A DNA stretch of 64,000 bases from Sphingomonas sp. ID1715 (GCF_013044515.1 NZ_JABEPR010000002.1:248001-312000), one strand, 5' to 3'. Positions 55,532 through 63,968 are shown, counted from the first letter of the stretch. Translations and numbers: made by a program. Notes: a model not told the origin generated them from the letters alone.

Positions 55532-56790
55532 TGGGCCGGGGCGCGCCCCTGTGTTCGTCTCACACCTTCCAGCGGCAGACGCGGCATCAGCAGATGGATG
55601 GCACTCGCGGCCAGCAGATAGGAGAAGCCGGCGAAGAGGAAGAGCGGCAGGTAACCCAGCCCTGAGGCAAGCACCAGGCCGGCCACCTTCGCGATCACCA
55701 TGCCGCCGATATTGCCGGCAAAGGCGCCGAAGCTGGTGACGCGACCGACCTTCTCTGCCGGAGAGACGTCGGCGATCAGGGTGAACAGGCTCGATGAAAA
55801 GGCCTGGTGCGCGGCCATGACGATGCCGATCAGCGCGACAGCCAGCCAGTAATCCTTGGCCAGATCGGCGAACGGCAGCGGCAGCGCGAACAGGGCGGCC
55901 ACGAACAGCGCGCCCTTGCGCACGCGCGCCAGGTCATGGCCCCGCGCGATCAGCCGCGTCGTGACGGCGCCCGCGACCAGCGCGCCGACCGCCGCGCAAC
56001 TATAGGCGATGGCGAGCGGCGCCCCAAGCGCGACGCCCTTCAGGCCGAAGCTGCGGTTGAAGAAATCGGGCATCCAGAACAGCATCAGCCACCAGGTCGC
56101 GTCCGAAAGGAATTTGGCCAGCGCGATCGCCCAGCTGCGCCGTTCGGTGAGGATGCTCGGCCCCCGCTTCGTCGCCGGCCGCTCGCCCGGCGCATCATGG
56201 TCGCCGCCGAAATGGAGGTCCCTGACCGCGAAGAGCCAGACCAGCGCCCAGATCAGGCCCAGCACGCCCCCCAGCAGGAACGCCGCGCGCCAACCCCAGG
56301 TCACGGCCACCAGCGGGATCAGCAGCGGCGTGACGATCGCGCCCAGGCTGCCGACCGCATTCAGCAGCCCATAGCCGTTCGAGCGCTTCTCAGGTGGGAA
56401 GATGGCGGCGACGGTCTTGATCGCCGCGGGCGTGCCCATCGCTTCGGTGGCGCCCAGCGCAATCCGGCAGAAGACGAATTGCCCGAAGCTGTGGGCCACC
56501 GCATGCGCCATCGCCGCCAGGCTCCACAGACCCACGCCGACCGGGTTCGCCCATTTCACACCGAGCCGGTCCACGAACCAGCCGGTGAAGAGGAAAGCGA
56601 CCGCCGCCGCGCCCTGGAAATAGGCGGCGAGCGTGCCGTAGTCGTCGTCGCTCCAGCCGAGATCGGCAGCGATGTCGGGCTTCAGCACCGAAATGATCTG
56701 ACGGTCGACCAGGTTCAGGATGGTCGCGCTCAATGCCAGCACGAACAGCAGGTTGCGCCGGCCGGGCGTCAGGAAAGCGGCGGCGTTCAC
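55528..56790 (-). CDS. MFS transporter (ExuT/ACS-like)
   Basis: A 420-residue permease, GTG start at 56790 overlapping the PhyH stop. Helix 1 (LSATILNLVDRQIISVLKPDIAADLGWSDDDYGTLAAYFQ), the 2-3 loop (GWFVDRLGVKWANPVG) and helix 4 (LGATEAMGTPAAIKTVAAIFPPEKRSNGYGLLNAVGSLGAI) match the hexuronate/ACS branch (ATEAxxxPAxxKxxAxxFPxxERxxxxGxxNxxxxxG). Such carriers import sugar acids or glycosides with protons. Last gene of the TonB receptor / PhyH / MFS operon, so it likely moves the ligand across the inner membrane. Confidence 0.9.
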   Translation of the reverse strand: MNAAAFLTPGRRNLLFVLALSATILNLVDRQIISVLKPDIAADLGWSDDDYGTLAAYFQGAAAVAFLFTGWFVDRLGVKWANPVGVGLWSLAAMAHAVAHSFGQFVFCRIALGATEAMGTPAAIKTVAAIFPPEKRSNGYGLLNAVGSLGAIVTPLLIPLVAVTWGWRAAFLLGGVLGLIWALVWLFAVRDLHFGGDHDAPGERPATKRGPSILTERRSWAIALAKFLSDATWWLMLFWMPDFFNRSFGLKGVALGAPLAIAYSCAAVGALVAGAVTTRLIARGHDLARVRKGALFVAALFALPLPFADLAKDYWLAVALIGIVMAAHQAFSSSLFTLIADVSPAEKVGRVTSFGAFAGNIGGMVIAKVAGLVLASGLGYLPLFLFAGFSYLLAASAIHLLMPRLPLEGVRRTQGRAPAH

Positions 56791-57539
56791 CCGGTGGTCA
56801 CGCGCTCGCCGTACCGCAGGAAGGCAATCGCGTTGCGGCGCAGGTGCTTGGTCCCCGGATCGAGCATCGCTTCGGGCGTATATTGGGCGAGGTAGACGCG
56901 GCGCGGCTTGTCCGACCGGTTGGCGCCGGTGGCGTGCAGGGTAAGGCTGGAAAAGGCGACCACGTCGCCGGCCTTTGCCTCGACAATCTGGCCTTCGGTC
57001 CCGGCCGGCGCACCCACCAGATCATTGCTGCCTTGCTGGCGGTCGTGCGGGATGATGCCATGCTTGTGGCTGCCGGGGATCAGCCGCACCGTGCCATTCT
57101 CCTCGGTCGCGTCGTCGAGCGGGCACCAGCAGGTGAGATAGGGCGCATGATCGGCCGGACCGCCATTGCCGACGACATAGCCGCTGTCCTGATGCCAGGA
57201 AAAGGGCATGCCGCCCTCCGGTCCCTTCACGACATATTGGTCGAAGAAGAAATAGACGTCGGGGCCGAGGGTCGCGCGGCAAACGTCCGCCATTGCCTCG
57301 CTGAACAGCACCGAACGAAGCTGCGGCGCGACCCGCTGGCATTCATTGGCGAAGTAACGCTTGCCGCGGTGGCTGATGCCGATCGTGTCGACGCCGGCCG
57401 CGTCCATTCGCGCATCCTCCCGCGCGACGAAGGCGTCGCATTCGGCGCGGAGCAGCTCGAGCGGCGCCCCCGCCAGCAGACCCGGGAAGAGGGCGAAGCC
57501 CTGTTGGGCGAACTGGCGGGATTGCTGCTCGAAGCTCAT
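56787..57539 (-). CDS. Phytanoyl-CoA dioxygenase (PhyH) family protein (second)
   Basis: A 250-residue Fe(II)/2-oxoglutarate oxygenase. The iron-binding His-x-Asp is in FSWHQDSGYVVGNGG, the distal His in SSLTLHATGANRSDKPRR, with the cosubstrate Arg nearby and the RLIPGSHKHGIIPHD segment typical of the fold. It sits 14 bases after the TonB-receptor stop and is coupled to the MFS gene, so it probably processes the imported ligand. It differs clearly in sequence from the PhyH at 17758-18507. Confidence 0.88.
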   Translation of the reverse strand: MSFEQQSRQFAQQGFALFPGLLAGAPLELLRAECDAFVAREDARMDAAGVDTIGISHRGKRYFANECQRVAPQLRSVLFSEAMADVCRATLGPDVYFFFDQYVVKGPEGGMPFSWHQDSGYVVGNGGPADHAPYLTCWCPLDDATEENGTVRLIPGSHKHGIIPHDRQQGSNDLVGAPAGTEGQIVEAKAGDVVAFSSLTLHATGANRSDKPRRVYLAQYTPEAMLDPGTKHLRRNAIAFLRYGERVTTG

Positions 57540-57553
57540 GCTCGCTGTTCCGA

Positions 57554-59845
57554 TCAGAAGTTGAAGCGGACATTCACCCCGAAATAGCGGTCAACGTCGC
57601 GCGGCAGCAGATAGCGATAGCTGCCGCCCGGACCGCCCGGCGTGATCAGCGTCGCATAGCTCTGGTCGGTCAGGTTGCGGCCGATGAAGTTCACCCGCCA
57701 CACCCCATTCGGATCGACGATCGCCACGTTCGCGTCGATCAGCACATAGCCGTCGATCGTGATGGCACGACGCGTGACGGGATTGGCTTCCAGCGAAGAG
57801 ACCTGATCGCTGGTGATCGACAGCTGGCTGCCAAGCTCGAGATTCGCGAAACCGCCGGTGTCGATCGTCCACAGCGCGCCCAGATTGCCCTTCCATTTGG
57901 GCGCGAGCGGAAGCAGTTCACCCTTGCGAGTGCTCGACCCCGCCGGCGCGCCGGGCGGCACGTTGAAGCGGTTGATCTGCGCCTCGGTGAAGGCAAGGCC
58001 CGCATTCAGCGTGAAGTGGCGGCTCGGCCGCACCAGCGCATCCACTTCGACGCCGCGTGTCGACACCGTGCCGGCATTGGTCAGCTGGGTGATCACCGAG
58101 CCGTTCAGATTGACGAAGCTGTTCGCCTGGAAGTTGTCGTATTTTGCGTAGAACAGCGCGGTGTTCAGCGTGAAGGTCTGGTCGGCGGTCTGGAATTTGG
58201 AGCCGATTTCATACGCATCCGCCGTCTCGGCCGCGATGGGCGCGCGCTGGTTGTCGTTCTGGTTGAAGAAGACGTTGAATGCCGGTCCCTTATAGCCCTG
58301 ACTGTAGGTGCCATAGAGCATCCAGTCGTCCGTGACATCGAACTGCGCACCGGCCCGCCAGGAGAAATCGTCGTTGCTGGTGGTCAGGTCGTAATTCGCG
58401 CCCGCATTGGCGAGGCCGGGGCCGCCGCCGTTGGTGGCCGGGATGCGGCGGTTGAAGGCATCGACCTTGTCATGGGTGAAGCGGCCGCCGCCGATCAGGC
58501 GGAACCAGTCGTTCACGTTGAATGTCACATTGCCGAAGAAGGCGTAATTCTCGATGTCGGAGCCGAACGTGCCGACGGCGCTCGGAAAGCGCAGCGTCGA
58601 CGAACCCGGCAGGCACGGCACGAGGCCGGGCGCCACCGGCGCCGAGGTCGAGGCCGAGCAGACGATGTCGTCACGCTGGAAGGTGCGCTGCTGCTTCGCG
58701 CGGTAATAGAAGGCACCAAGCACATATTCGAAGCGCTGCCCGCCGGGCGAAGTCAGGCGAAGTTCCTGGGTAAAGGTCTTCGACGGCTGCGCGCCGAAAT
58801 CGTCGAGCTGATTTCCCCCCGCGATGTTGTACACCGTGTCGATGAAGTCGCCGTCGCGAATGCCGAAGTTGCGGTATTTGCGATAGGCGGTGATCGAGGT
58901 CAGCGTGCCGACATCACCCACATCCAGGTCGCCCTGCAGCGACACGCCCCAGCTCTTTTCCTTGGTGCGGGTCAGCGTGTTCTGCCGGATCTCGCGCGTC
59001 TCGTCGCCGCGCAGCCGTACGCCAGCCAGCGCACCGGCGAGCGCACCAATCGGCGCCGTGCCGACCACTTCCGCGCAGCAATCGCTGTTCTGCTTGCGAT
59101 AGTCGCCGATCAGCGTGAGCGTGAGCGCATCGCTGGGCTCGGCAACGATCATGCCGCGCACGCCCCAGCGCTCATAGCCATTGACCGTCCGGTTGAGCGT
59201 CAGGTTGCGGACCATGCCGTCATAGCGGCCGTAGTTTGCGGTGAAGCGGCTCTTGATCGTGTCGGAGATCGGCAGGTCGACTGCGCCGCGCAGCTTATAC
59301 TCCTCGTCGGTCGTCGCCTGGGCCTCGACGAACCCGCCGAGATCGTCGCCCGGCCGCCGCGTGGTGATGCTAATCACACCGGCCGAGGCATTCTTGCCGA
59401 ACAAGGTGCCCTGCGGCCCACGCAGCACTTCGACCCGCTCGATGTCGTAAAGATCGCCGAACGCCTCGCCGGAGCGGGCATAGGTGACGCCATCGACCAC
59501 AAAGCCGACACTCGGCTCGGCAGCGATCGAGAAATTGATCGTGCCGACGCCGCGCAGGAACACCGAGGAGTCGAGCGTCGTCGCCGAATCCTTGAAGTTC
59601 AGGCTCGGCACCAGCTGCTGCAGCGACGTGAGATTGACTACGCCGCGCTGGTCGAGCGCTTCGCCCGTGATGACGCTGATCGCGGCCGGCACGTCCTGGA
59701 GATTTTCCTCGCGCTTCTGCGCCGTGACGACGATGTCGCCAAAACCTTCATCCGCGGCGGCGCCTTCGGCCGGAGGCTGGGCAAAGGCCGGAGCCGCGGA
59801 AAAGGCGAGCGCAATCAGACTCGTAGTCAAAGCCAAGCGGCGCAT
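57554..59845 (-). CDS. TonB-dependent outer-membrane receptor
   Basis: A 763-residue receptor from the ATG at 59845, with signal peptide MRRLALTTSLIALAFSAAPAFAQ. The TonB-box region GDIVVTAQKREENLQDVPAAISVITGEAL, the plug (LTSLQQLVPSLNFKDSATTLDSSVFLRGVG, VERVEVLRGPQGTLFGKNASAGVISITTRRP) and a barrel ending in RYFGVNVRFNF are complete. The KREENLQDVPxxI motif marks the large sphingomonad receptor family used for sugars, terpenes and aromatics. First gene of the operon with PhyH and MFS; a LacI-type operator-like palindrome lies 22 bases upstream of the start. Confidence 0.93.
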   Translation of the reverse strand: MRRLALTTSLIALAFSAAPAFAQPPAEGAAADEGFGDIVVTAQKREENLQDVPAAISVITGEALDQRGVVNLTSLQQLVPSLNFKDSATTLDSSVFLRGVGTINFSIAAEPSVGFVVDGVTYARSGEAFGDLYDIERVEVLRGPQGTLFGKNASAGVISITTRRPGDDLGGFVEAQATTDEEYKLRGAVDLPISDTIKSRFTANYGRYDGMVRNLTLNRTVNGYERWGVRGMIVAEPSDALTLTLIGDYRKQNSDCCAEVVGTAPIGALAGALAGVRLRGDETREIRQNTLTRTKEKSWGVSLQGDLDVGDVGTLTSITAYRKYRNFGIRDGDFIDTVYNIAGGNQLDDFGAQPSKTFTQELRLTSPGGQRFEYVLGAFYYRAKQQRTFQRDDIVCSASTSAPVAPGLVPCLPGSSTLRFPSAVGTFGSDIENYAFFGNVTFNVNDWFRLIGGGRFTHDKVDAFNRRIPATNGGGPGLANAGANYDLTTSNDDFSWRAGAQFDVTDDWMLYGTYSQGYKGPAFNVFFNQNDNQRAPIAAETADAYEIGSKFQTADQTFTLNTALFYAKYDNFQANSFVNLNGSVITQLTNAGTVSTRGVEVDALVRPSRHFTLNAGLAFTEAQINRFNVPPGAPAGSSTRKGELLPLAPKWKGNLGALWTIDTGGFANLELGSQLSITSDQVSSLEANPVTRRAITIDGYVLIDANVAIVDPNGVWRVNFIGRNLTDQSYATLITPGGPGGSYRYLLPRDVDRYFGVNVRFNF

Positions 59846-59866
59846 TTCAGTAATCCCCACCCATAT

Positions 59867-59880
59867 TGATAGCGTTGTCA
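59867..59880 (-). promoter_or_regulatory. LacI-type operator-like palindrome at the TonB-receptor promoter
   Basis: TGATAGCGTTGTCA (plus) / TGACAACGCTATCA (minus) fits TGAYARCGYTRTCA, a dyad centred on CG as bound by LacI-family repressors. It lies between 22 and 35 bases upstream of the receptor ATG, a position suitable for blocking transcription. The nearest LacI-family gene ends 2 kb beyond the operon. Confidence 0.65.
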
Positions 59881-60014
59881 TACCCAGACTAAGCAGAATT
59901 CCGGATTGCCGGAAAGCCCGGGCACGCTCGCGCAAGAATTTGTTTACGGGATTGTTGCGCAGCTGCATCAGTTGCCCGGAAGGTCCGGCGCAACCGATTG
60001 CAGCAGGGAACGGG

Positions 60015-60716
60015 TCAGCGGCCGGCGGTCGCCAAGGCAGGTGCCTGCGGCGCCGATTGTGCCAGCGTGAACGCCTCTCGCGTGGGCACGCGGAACTCGC
60101 GTCCGGCGGGGAATACGGCGCTGTGGCCGGTGACGAAGGCCGCGGCGATCACGCCCGCCGCCACCGCCGTGCCGATTGTCGCGCCGGTATTGCCCTGCCC
60201 CTCTTCGCGAAAGCGCCCGAACAACGGCACGTCGCGGCCGTTCAGGCTCAGGCGGTCGATAACGATCTCCATCTTCGCCGATTTCCCGAACATGCCCTTC
60301 CCCGTCCGCCAGGCGATGCTGCCGAAGGCGGGAGTGCCGCGGGGAATCACGATCACGCCGTTGTGCATGACATCCTGGACAACGGTCAGCTTGAAGCCGT
60401 CCCCGACCTTGCGGCCCTTGGAGCTGACCTCCTGATCCAGTCGCATCAGCACATCGGTGTTCGGCGGCACCACCAGCTCGGCGACCGTGGGGGCCGGTGA
60501 CCAGCGCGGGGGAGCCGGAGACCAGATGGGGTCAGACTCGATCGGCGGGGCGGAGAGCCGATCGGGAACGCTCGCCAGCTCCAAGCGTGGAGCAGCGCGC
60601 TTCGGGTAGAGCGGCTCCATTGCCGGCACGGGGGGAAGGGGCGTAACGCTCAACTGAGCGGCCGCCCCGCTGGACAGACCCGCCATCGTCAGAAGCACCA
60701 CCGCACGCATCCGCAT
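60015..60716 (-). CDS. Secreted hypothetical protein
   Basis: A 233-residue protein with signal peptide MRMRAVVLLTMAGLSSGAAAQ. A Pro-rich region (residues 25-75) is followed by a conserved core: LVVPPNTDVLMRLDQEVSSKGRKVGDGFKLTVVQDVMHNGVIVIPRGTPAFGSIAWRTGKGMFGKSAKMEIVIDRLSLNGRDVPLFGRF. This resembles beta-rich periplasmic domains of the VirB10/TraB C-terminal kind, where a 'VPPNT...L...G..IPRGT' pattern recurs, but no secretion genes adjoin. A final hydrophobic Gly/Ala segment (GATIGTAVAAGVIAAAFVTG) may be a membrane anchor. Role unknown. Confidence 0.75.
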   Translation of the reverse strand: MRMRAVVLLTMAGLSSGAAAQLSVTPLPPVPAMEPLYPKRAAPRLELASVPDRLSAPPIESDPIWSPAPPRWSPAPTVAELVVPPNTDVLMRLDQEVSSKGRKVGDGFKLTVVQDVMHNGVIVIPRGTPAFGSIAWRTGKGMFGKSAKMEIVIDRLSLNGRDVPLFGRFREEGQGNTGATIGTAVAAGVIAAAFVTGHSAVFPAGREFRVPTREAFTLAQSAPQAPALATAGR

Positions 60717-60784
60717 TCCCCTTTGTTGCGGAGCAGGCGGTAGAGGGCGCGTCTTAACAGCTTCTTTCGTTTACCTTCTTTGCC

Positions 60785-61870
60785 TCACGCGCGCACTTCG
60801 TCGAGCGTGACGACCCGCTTCTCCCGCGCGCTCAGCTCGGCCGCCGCACCGATCTCGACAGCGCGGAGACCGTCCTCGGCGGTGACCTGCACTTCGCCCT
60901 CGCCGCGGACCACGGCGTTGAACAGCTGGTGCTGGTAATAGGTCGAGCCGTGATGCTGGCCGGTGGACAAGGCCAGCTCGTCGACCGCGACATGCTCGCG
61001 CTCGACCTGTTTCGGGTTCATGAAGCCGACTCGGGGCGAGAAGACGAGCGATCCTTCGGGGATCAGCACGTCCAACCGCGCCTTGTCGCCCACGGCCGTG
61101 ATCTCCTCCTGGTTCTCCGCGCCATCCGCGAACATGCAGAGATCAAGCATCGCGCGCACGCCGTTCGCGAAATCGACGACGGTGTAGCTGTTGTCGATGA
61201 TGTCGGGCTTCTGCCCGTCATAGCGCTCGTCCTGGTGGTTCACGTCCATCGCGCCGGAGCAATAGACGCGCACAGCCTCCGACTGGACGATCAGCCGCAT
61301 CAGGTCGAAGAAATGGCAGCATTTCTCGACCATCGTGCCGCCGGTGTTGCGGCTGAACCGGTTCCAGTCGCCCACTTTGGGGAGGAAGGGGAAGCGGTGC
61401 TCGCGGATCGAAAGCATCTGCAGCCGGCCGACACGCCCGCCATGGACCTGCTCGATGAACCGCGCGGCCGGCGGCATGAAGCGATATTCCATTGCGGTCC
61501 AGAAGGCGTGGCTGCGCGATGCGGCGGCCTCGGCGATCCAGCGCGCGTCGGCGACGGTGGTCGCCAGCGGCTTTTCGCACAGGATGTGCACCGGCGCGTC
61601 GATGATCGGCTCAACCACAGCGCGATGGGTGTGATTGGGACTGGCGATGATGATCGCGTCCACTTCGCCCGAGCGGGCCAGCGCCTCGCCGCTCTCATAG
61701 ACCTTCGGCTCGGACCAGCCGGACGAGGCGCTTTTCGCCCATTCGAGCGACTGCGGCACGGGATCGTGGATGGCGACCAATTCAGCGCCCGGAGTGACGC
61801 GAAGGTTCTGGATATGCTCCAGGCCCATCATCCCCGTGCCGATCATTCCATAGCGAACGCGGCTAGCCAT
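60785..61870 (-). CDS. Gfo/Idh/MocA family oxidoreductase (second)
   Basis: A 361-residue NAD(P)-dependent dehydrogenase. The Rossmann start is RYGMIGTGMMGLEHIQNL; the EKP motif is HILCEKPLATTVADARWIAEA; the second domain has GTMVEKCCHFFDLMRLIVQSE carrying the family His. It is longer than the paralogue at 8222-9196 and not closely similar. The start lies 29 bases from the divergent aldo-keto reductase, with a shared operator-like palindrome between. It likely oxidises a sugar or cyclitol intermediate of the LacI-controlled pathway. Confidence 0.89.
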   Translation of the reverse strand: MASRVRYGMIGTGMMGLEHIQNLRVTPGAELVAIHDPVPQSLEWAKSASSGWSEPKVYESGEALARSGEVDAIIIASPNHTHRAVVEPIIDAPVHILCEKPLATTVADARWIAEAAASRSHAFWTAMEYRFMPPAARFIEQVHGGRVGRLQMLSIREHRFPFLPKVGDWNRFSRNTGGTMVEKCCHFFDLMRLIVQSEAVRVYCSGAMDVNHQDERYDGQKPDIIDNSYTVVDFANGVRAMLDLCMFADGAENQEEITAVGDKARLDVLIPEGSLVFSPRVGFMNPKQVEREHVAVDELALSTGQHHGSTYYQHQLFNAVVRGEGEVQVTAEDGLRAVEIGAAAELSAREKRVVTLDEVRA

Positions 61871-61891
61871 AACTCAACCTTCCGTGCAATA

Positions 61892-61905
61892 AGACAGCGA
61901 TGTCA
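61892..61905 (+). promoter_or_regulatory. LacI-type operator-like palindrome overlapping the aldo-keto reductase start
   Basis: AGACAGCGATGTCA is a CG-centred dyad (GACA-N-CG-N-TGTC) that differs from a perfect TGACANCGNTGTCA only in its first base. It covers the ATG at 61900 of the aldo-keto reductase and the promoter region of the divergent Gfo/Idh/MocA gene, so one repressor could control both directions. Confidence 0.55.
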
Positions 61906-62808
61906 TATCTCCCCGTCTCACCCGATAAACGGCCGCTCGGCAAGAGCGGAATCCAGGTTTCGCCGATCGCGTGGGGCATGTGGCGCTTTGCCGGCGACGA
62001 TGTAAATGCCGCCCGGCGCAAGGTGGAAGCGGCGCTGTCAGCCGGCGTCAACCTGTTCGATACCGCCGATATTTACGGGCCCGACAATGGCGAGGCGTTC
62101 GGCGCGGCCGAGGCGCTGCTCGGCCGGGTTCTGGCGGAAACGCCGTCGCTGCGCGACCAGATGGTCCTCGCGACCAAAGGCGGCATCGTCATCGGCACGC
62201 CCTATGACAGCAGCGCCGATTATCTCGGCCGGGCGATCGACGCCTCGCTCGAACGGCTAGGCGTCGAACGCGTCGAACTGTGGCAGATCCATCGTCCCGA
62301 TATCCTCGCGCATCCCCAAGAGGTCGCGCGCGCGCTGGAGAAGGCGCATGTCGCGGGCAAGATCGCGGCGGTCGGCGTATCCAACTTCACGACCTGGCAG
62401 ACGGCGGCGCTGGCCCAGTATCTGACCATCCCACTCGCTTCGACCCAGCCGGAATTCTCGCCTCTCGCGCTCGACCCGATCCGCAGCGGGCTGCTGGACC
62501 AGGCGATGATGCTCGACCTGGCCGTGCTCGCCTGGTCGCCGCTCGGCGGCGGCCGCATCGCCGAGCCTTGGGACGGGCGCAGTCAGGAAGTGGCGGCCCT
62601 GCTCGACCAGAAGGCCAAGGACGCAGGCGTCGGCCGCACGGCGGCTGCGCTCAGCTGGATCATGGCGCATCCGGCGCGGCCGATCCCGATCGTCGGCACG
62701 CAGCGGCCGGAGCGGATCGCCGAGATCCCGCAGGCGCTCACGCCACGCTGGACCCGCGCCGAATGGTACGCCGTGCTGCAAGCGTCGATGGGAGAGAGAC
62801 TGCCGTGA
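61900..62808 (+). CDS. Aldo-keto reductase
   Basis: A 302-residue (beta/alpha)8 oxidoreductase. Diagnostic segments are GVNLFDTADIYGPDNGEAFG (catalytic Asp and Tyr), QMVLATKGGIVIG (Lys), and ERVELWQIHRPDI (His), the full AKR tetrad; the NADPH site near the C-terminus has MAHPARPIPIVGTQRPERIAEIPQAL. It overlaps the LLM monooxygenase by GTGA. An AKR next to an LLM monooxygenase is the core pair of the oxidative sulfoquinovose (sulfo-SMO) route, where the AKR reduces 6-oxo-glucose; whether this AKR does so is untested. Confidence 0.9.
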   Translation: MSYLPVSPDKRPLGKSGIQVSPIAWGMWRFAGDDVNAARRKVEAALSAGVNLFDTADIYGPDNGEAFGAAEALLGRVLAETPSLRDQMVLATKGGIVIGTPYDSSADYLGRAIDASLERLGVERVELWQIHRPDILAHPQEVARALEKAHVAGKIAAVGVSNFTTWQTAALAQYLTIPLASTQPEFSPLALDPIRSGLLDQAMMLDLAVLAWSPLGGGRIAEPWDGRSQEVAALLDQKAKDAGVGRTAAALSWIMAHPARPIPIVGTQRPERIAEIPQALTPRWTRAEWYAVLQASMGERLP

Positions 62809-63863
62809 ATCCCTGTGAGATCTCCTGGTTTTCCGCGCTGTGCGACGATGATTACGAGTTTCTCGGCGTGCCCGATGAAAAGCTCAGATCAAGCTGGGAG
62901 CATTGCCGCGACATCGTGCTGACGGCCGAAACCGGCGGCTTCGACAACATCCTCCTCCCCTCCGGCTATGCGCTGGGCATCGACACCACCGCCTTCGCGG
63001 CGGCGATCGCCACCATCGTCAAGCGCATCAAACTGCTGATGGCAGTAAGGATCGGTGAGACCTGGCCGCCGCAGCTGGCGCGCCAGATCGCCACGATCGA
63101 CCGCATCCTGGGCGGGCGCCTGACCGTCAACATCATCTCGTCCGACATGCCGGGAGAGACGCTGGCCTCCGCGCCGCGCTACGCCCGCACCGTCGAAGCG
63201 ATGAAGATCCTGAAGACGCTGCTGAACGGCGAGCCGCTCGATCATCAGGGCGAGTTCTACAAGATCAAGATCGATCCGCCGCGCGTCGGCACCGTCTCCG
63301 GCAAATGCCCGCCCCTCTATTTCGGTGGCCTGTCTCCCGACGCCCGCGATGCCGCCGCGCAGGGCTGCGACGTTTATCTGATGTGGCCGGATCGCGAGGA
63401 TGTCGTGCGCGATATCATCGCTGACATGACCGCGCGCGCCGCGAAATATGGGCGCACGCTGCGCTTCGGCTATCGCGCCCACGTCATCGTGCGGGAAACC
63501 GAAGACGAAGCGCGCGCTTATGCACGGCGGCTGCTGTCCAAGCTCGACGCGGAGACCGGCGCCGCAATCCGCCAGAAGTCGCTCGACTCCACCTCGGTCG
63601 GCGTCACCGCGCAGGCGGCCTTGCGCGAAGCCGCGGACGACGAAGGCTTTGTCGAGGACGGGCTGTGGACCGGCATCGGCCGCGCCCGCTCCGGCTGCGG
63701 CGCAGCGATTGTCGGCGATCCGGACCAGGTGCTGGCGAAGCTGCAGCGCTATCGCGACATGGGGATCGAGGCGTTCATCCTGTCCGGCTACCCGCATGCG
63801 GCGGAGGCCGACCTGTTCGCCCGCCACGTGCTGCCGCGCATCGATCACGGGCCGCTGGTCTGA
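62805..63863 (+). CDS. LLM class flavin-dependent oxidoreductase (alkanesulfonate-monooxygenase-like)
   Basis: A 352-residue bacterial-luciferase-fold enzyme from the GTG at 62805 (GGGAGAGAG upstream), overlapping the AKR stop. SsuD-like features are CEISWFSALCDDD, GFDNILLPSGYALGID, RIKLLMAVRIGETWPPQLARQIATIDRILGGRLTVNIISSDMPGE, GEFYKIKIDPPRV and PLYFGGLSPDARDAAAQGCDVYLMWPD. These match the SsuD/SfnG group, which uses FMNH2 and oxygen to split C-S bonds of sulfonates. A flavin reductase partner is not in the window. With the AKR it may process a sulfonated sugar, or alternatively oxidise an unrelated substrate. Confidence 0.9.
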   Translation: MNPCEISWFSALCDDDYEFLGVPDEKLRSSWEHCRDIVLTAETGGFDNILLPSGYALGIDTTAFAAAIATIVKRIKLLMAVRIGETWPPQLARQIATIDRILGGRLTVNIISSDMPGETLASAPRYARTVEAMKILKTLLNGEPLDHQGEFYKIKIDPPRVGTVSGKCPPLYFGGLSPDARDAAAQGCDVYLMWPDREDVVRDIIADMTARAAKYGRTLRFGYRAHVIVRETEDEARAYARRLLSKLDAETGAAIRQKSLDSTSVGVTAQAALREAADDEGFVEDGLWTGIGRARSGCGAAIVGDPDQVLAKLQRYRDMGIEAFILSGYPHAAEADLFARHVLPRIDHGPLV

Positions 63864-63871
63864 TCCTTGTT

Positions 63872-63928
63872 CCCCGGCGAAAGCCGGGGCCCGTGATACA
63901 CGGACCTGGACCCCGGCTTTGGCCGGGG
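63872..63928. repeat. REP-like pair of inverted GC hairpins
   Basis: CCCCGGC-GAAA-GCCGGGG (63872-63889) and CCCCGGC-TTTG-GCCGGGG (63911-63928) are each 7-bp hairpins. The second is the inverted copy of the first with one mismatch in 18, giving a BIME-like larger palindrome. It begins nine bases after the LLM monooxygenase stop and may also terminate its transcript. Confidence 0.75.
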
Positions 63929-63949
63929 AGCAGCTTAACTTGGCCCTGA

Positions 63950-63968
63950 CGTGTTCTATAAGAACACG
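63950..63968. promoter_or_regulatory. Perfect 19-bp palindrome before a possible ATG at the window edge
   Basis: CGTGTTCTATAAGAACACG has 8-bp arms around ATA and ends exactly at a possible start codon (63969). The frame after it (MIIVLPALARP) runs off the window. It could be an operator for the next gene; it is not the direct-repeat GTTC-N7-GTTC LexA box of alphaproteobacteria. Confidence 0.4.

Noticed and set aside
59950-59958. Third GATTGTTGC copy as a LysR site near the second TonB receptor
   Set aside because: A single 9-base match is expected by chance about every 130 kb per strand; no dyad surrounds it and the locus has its own LacI regulator.
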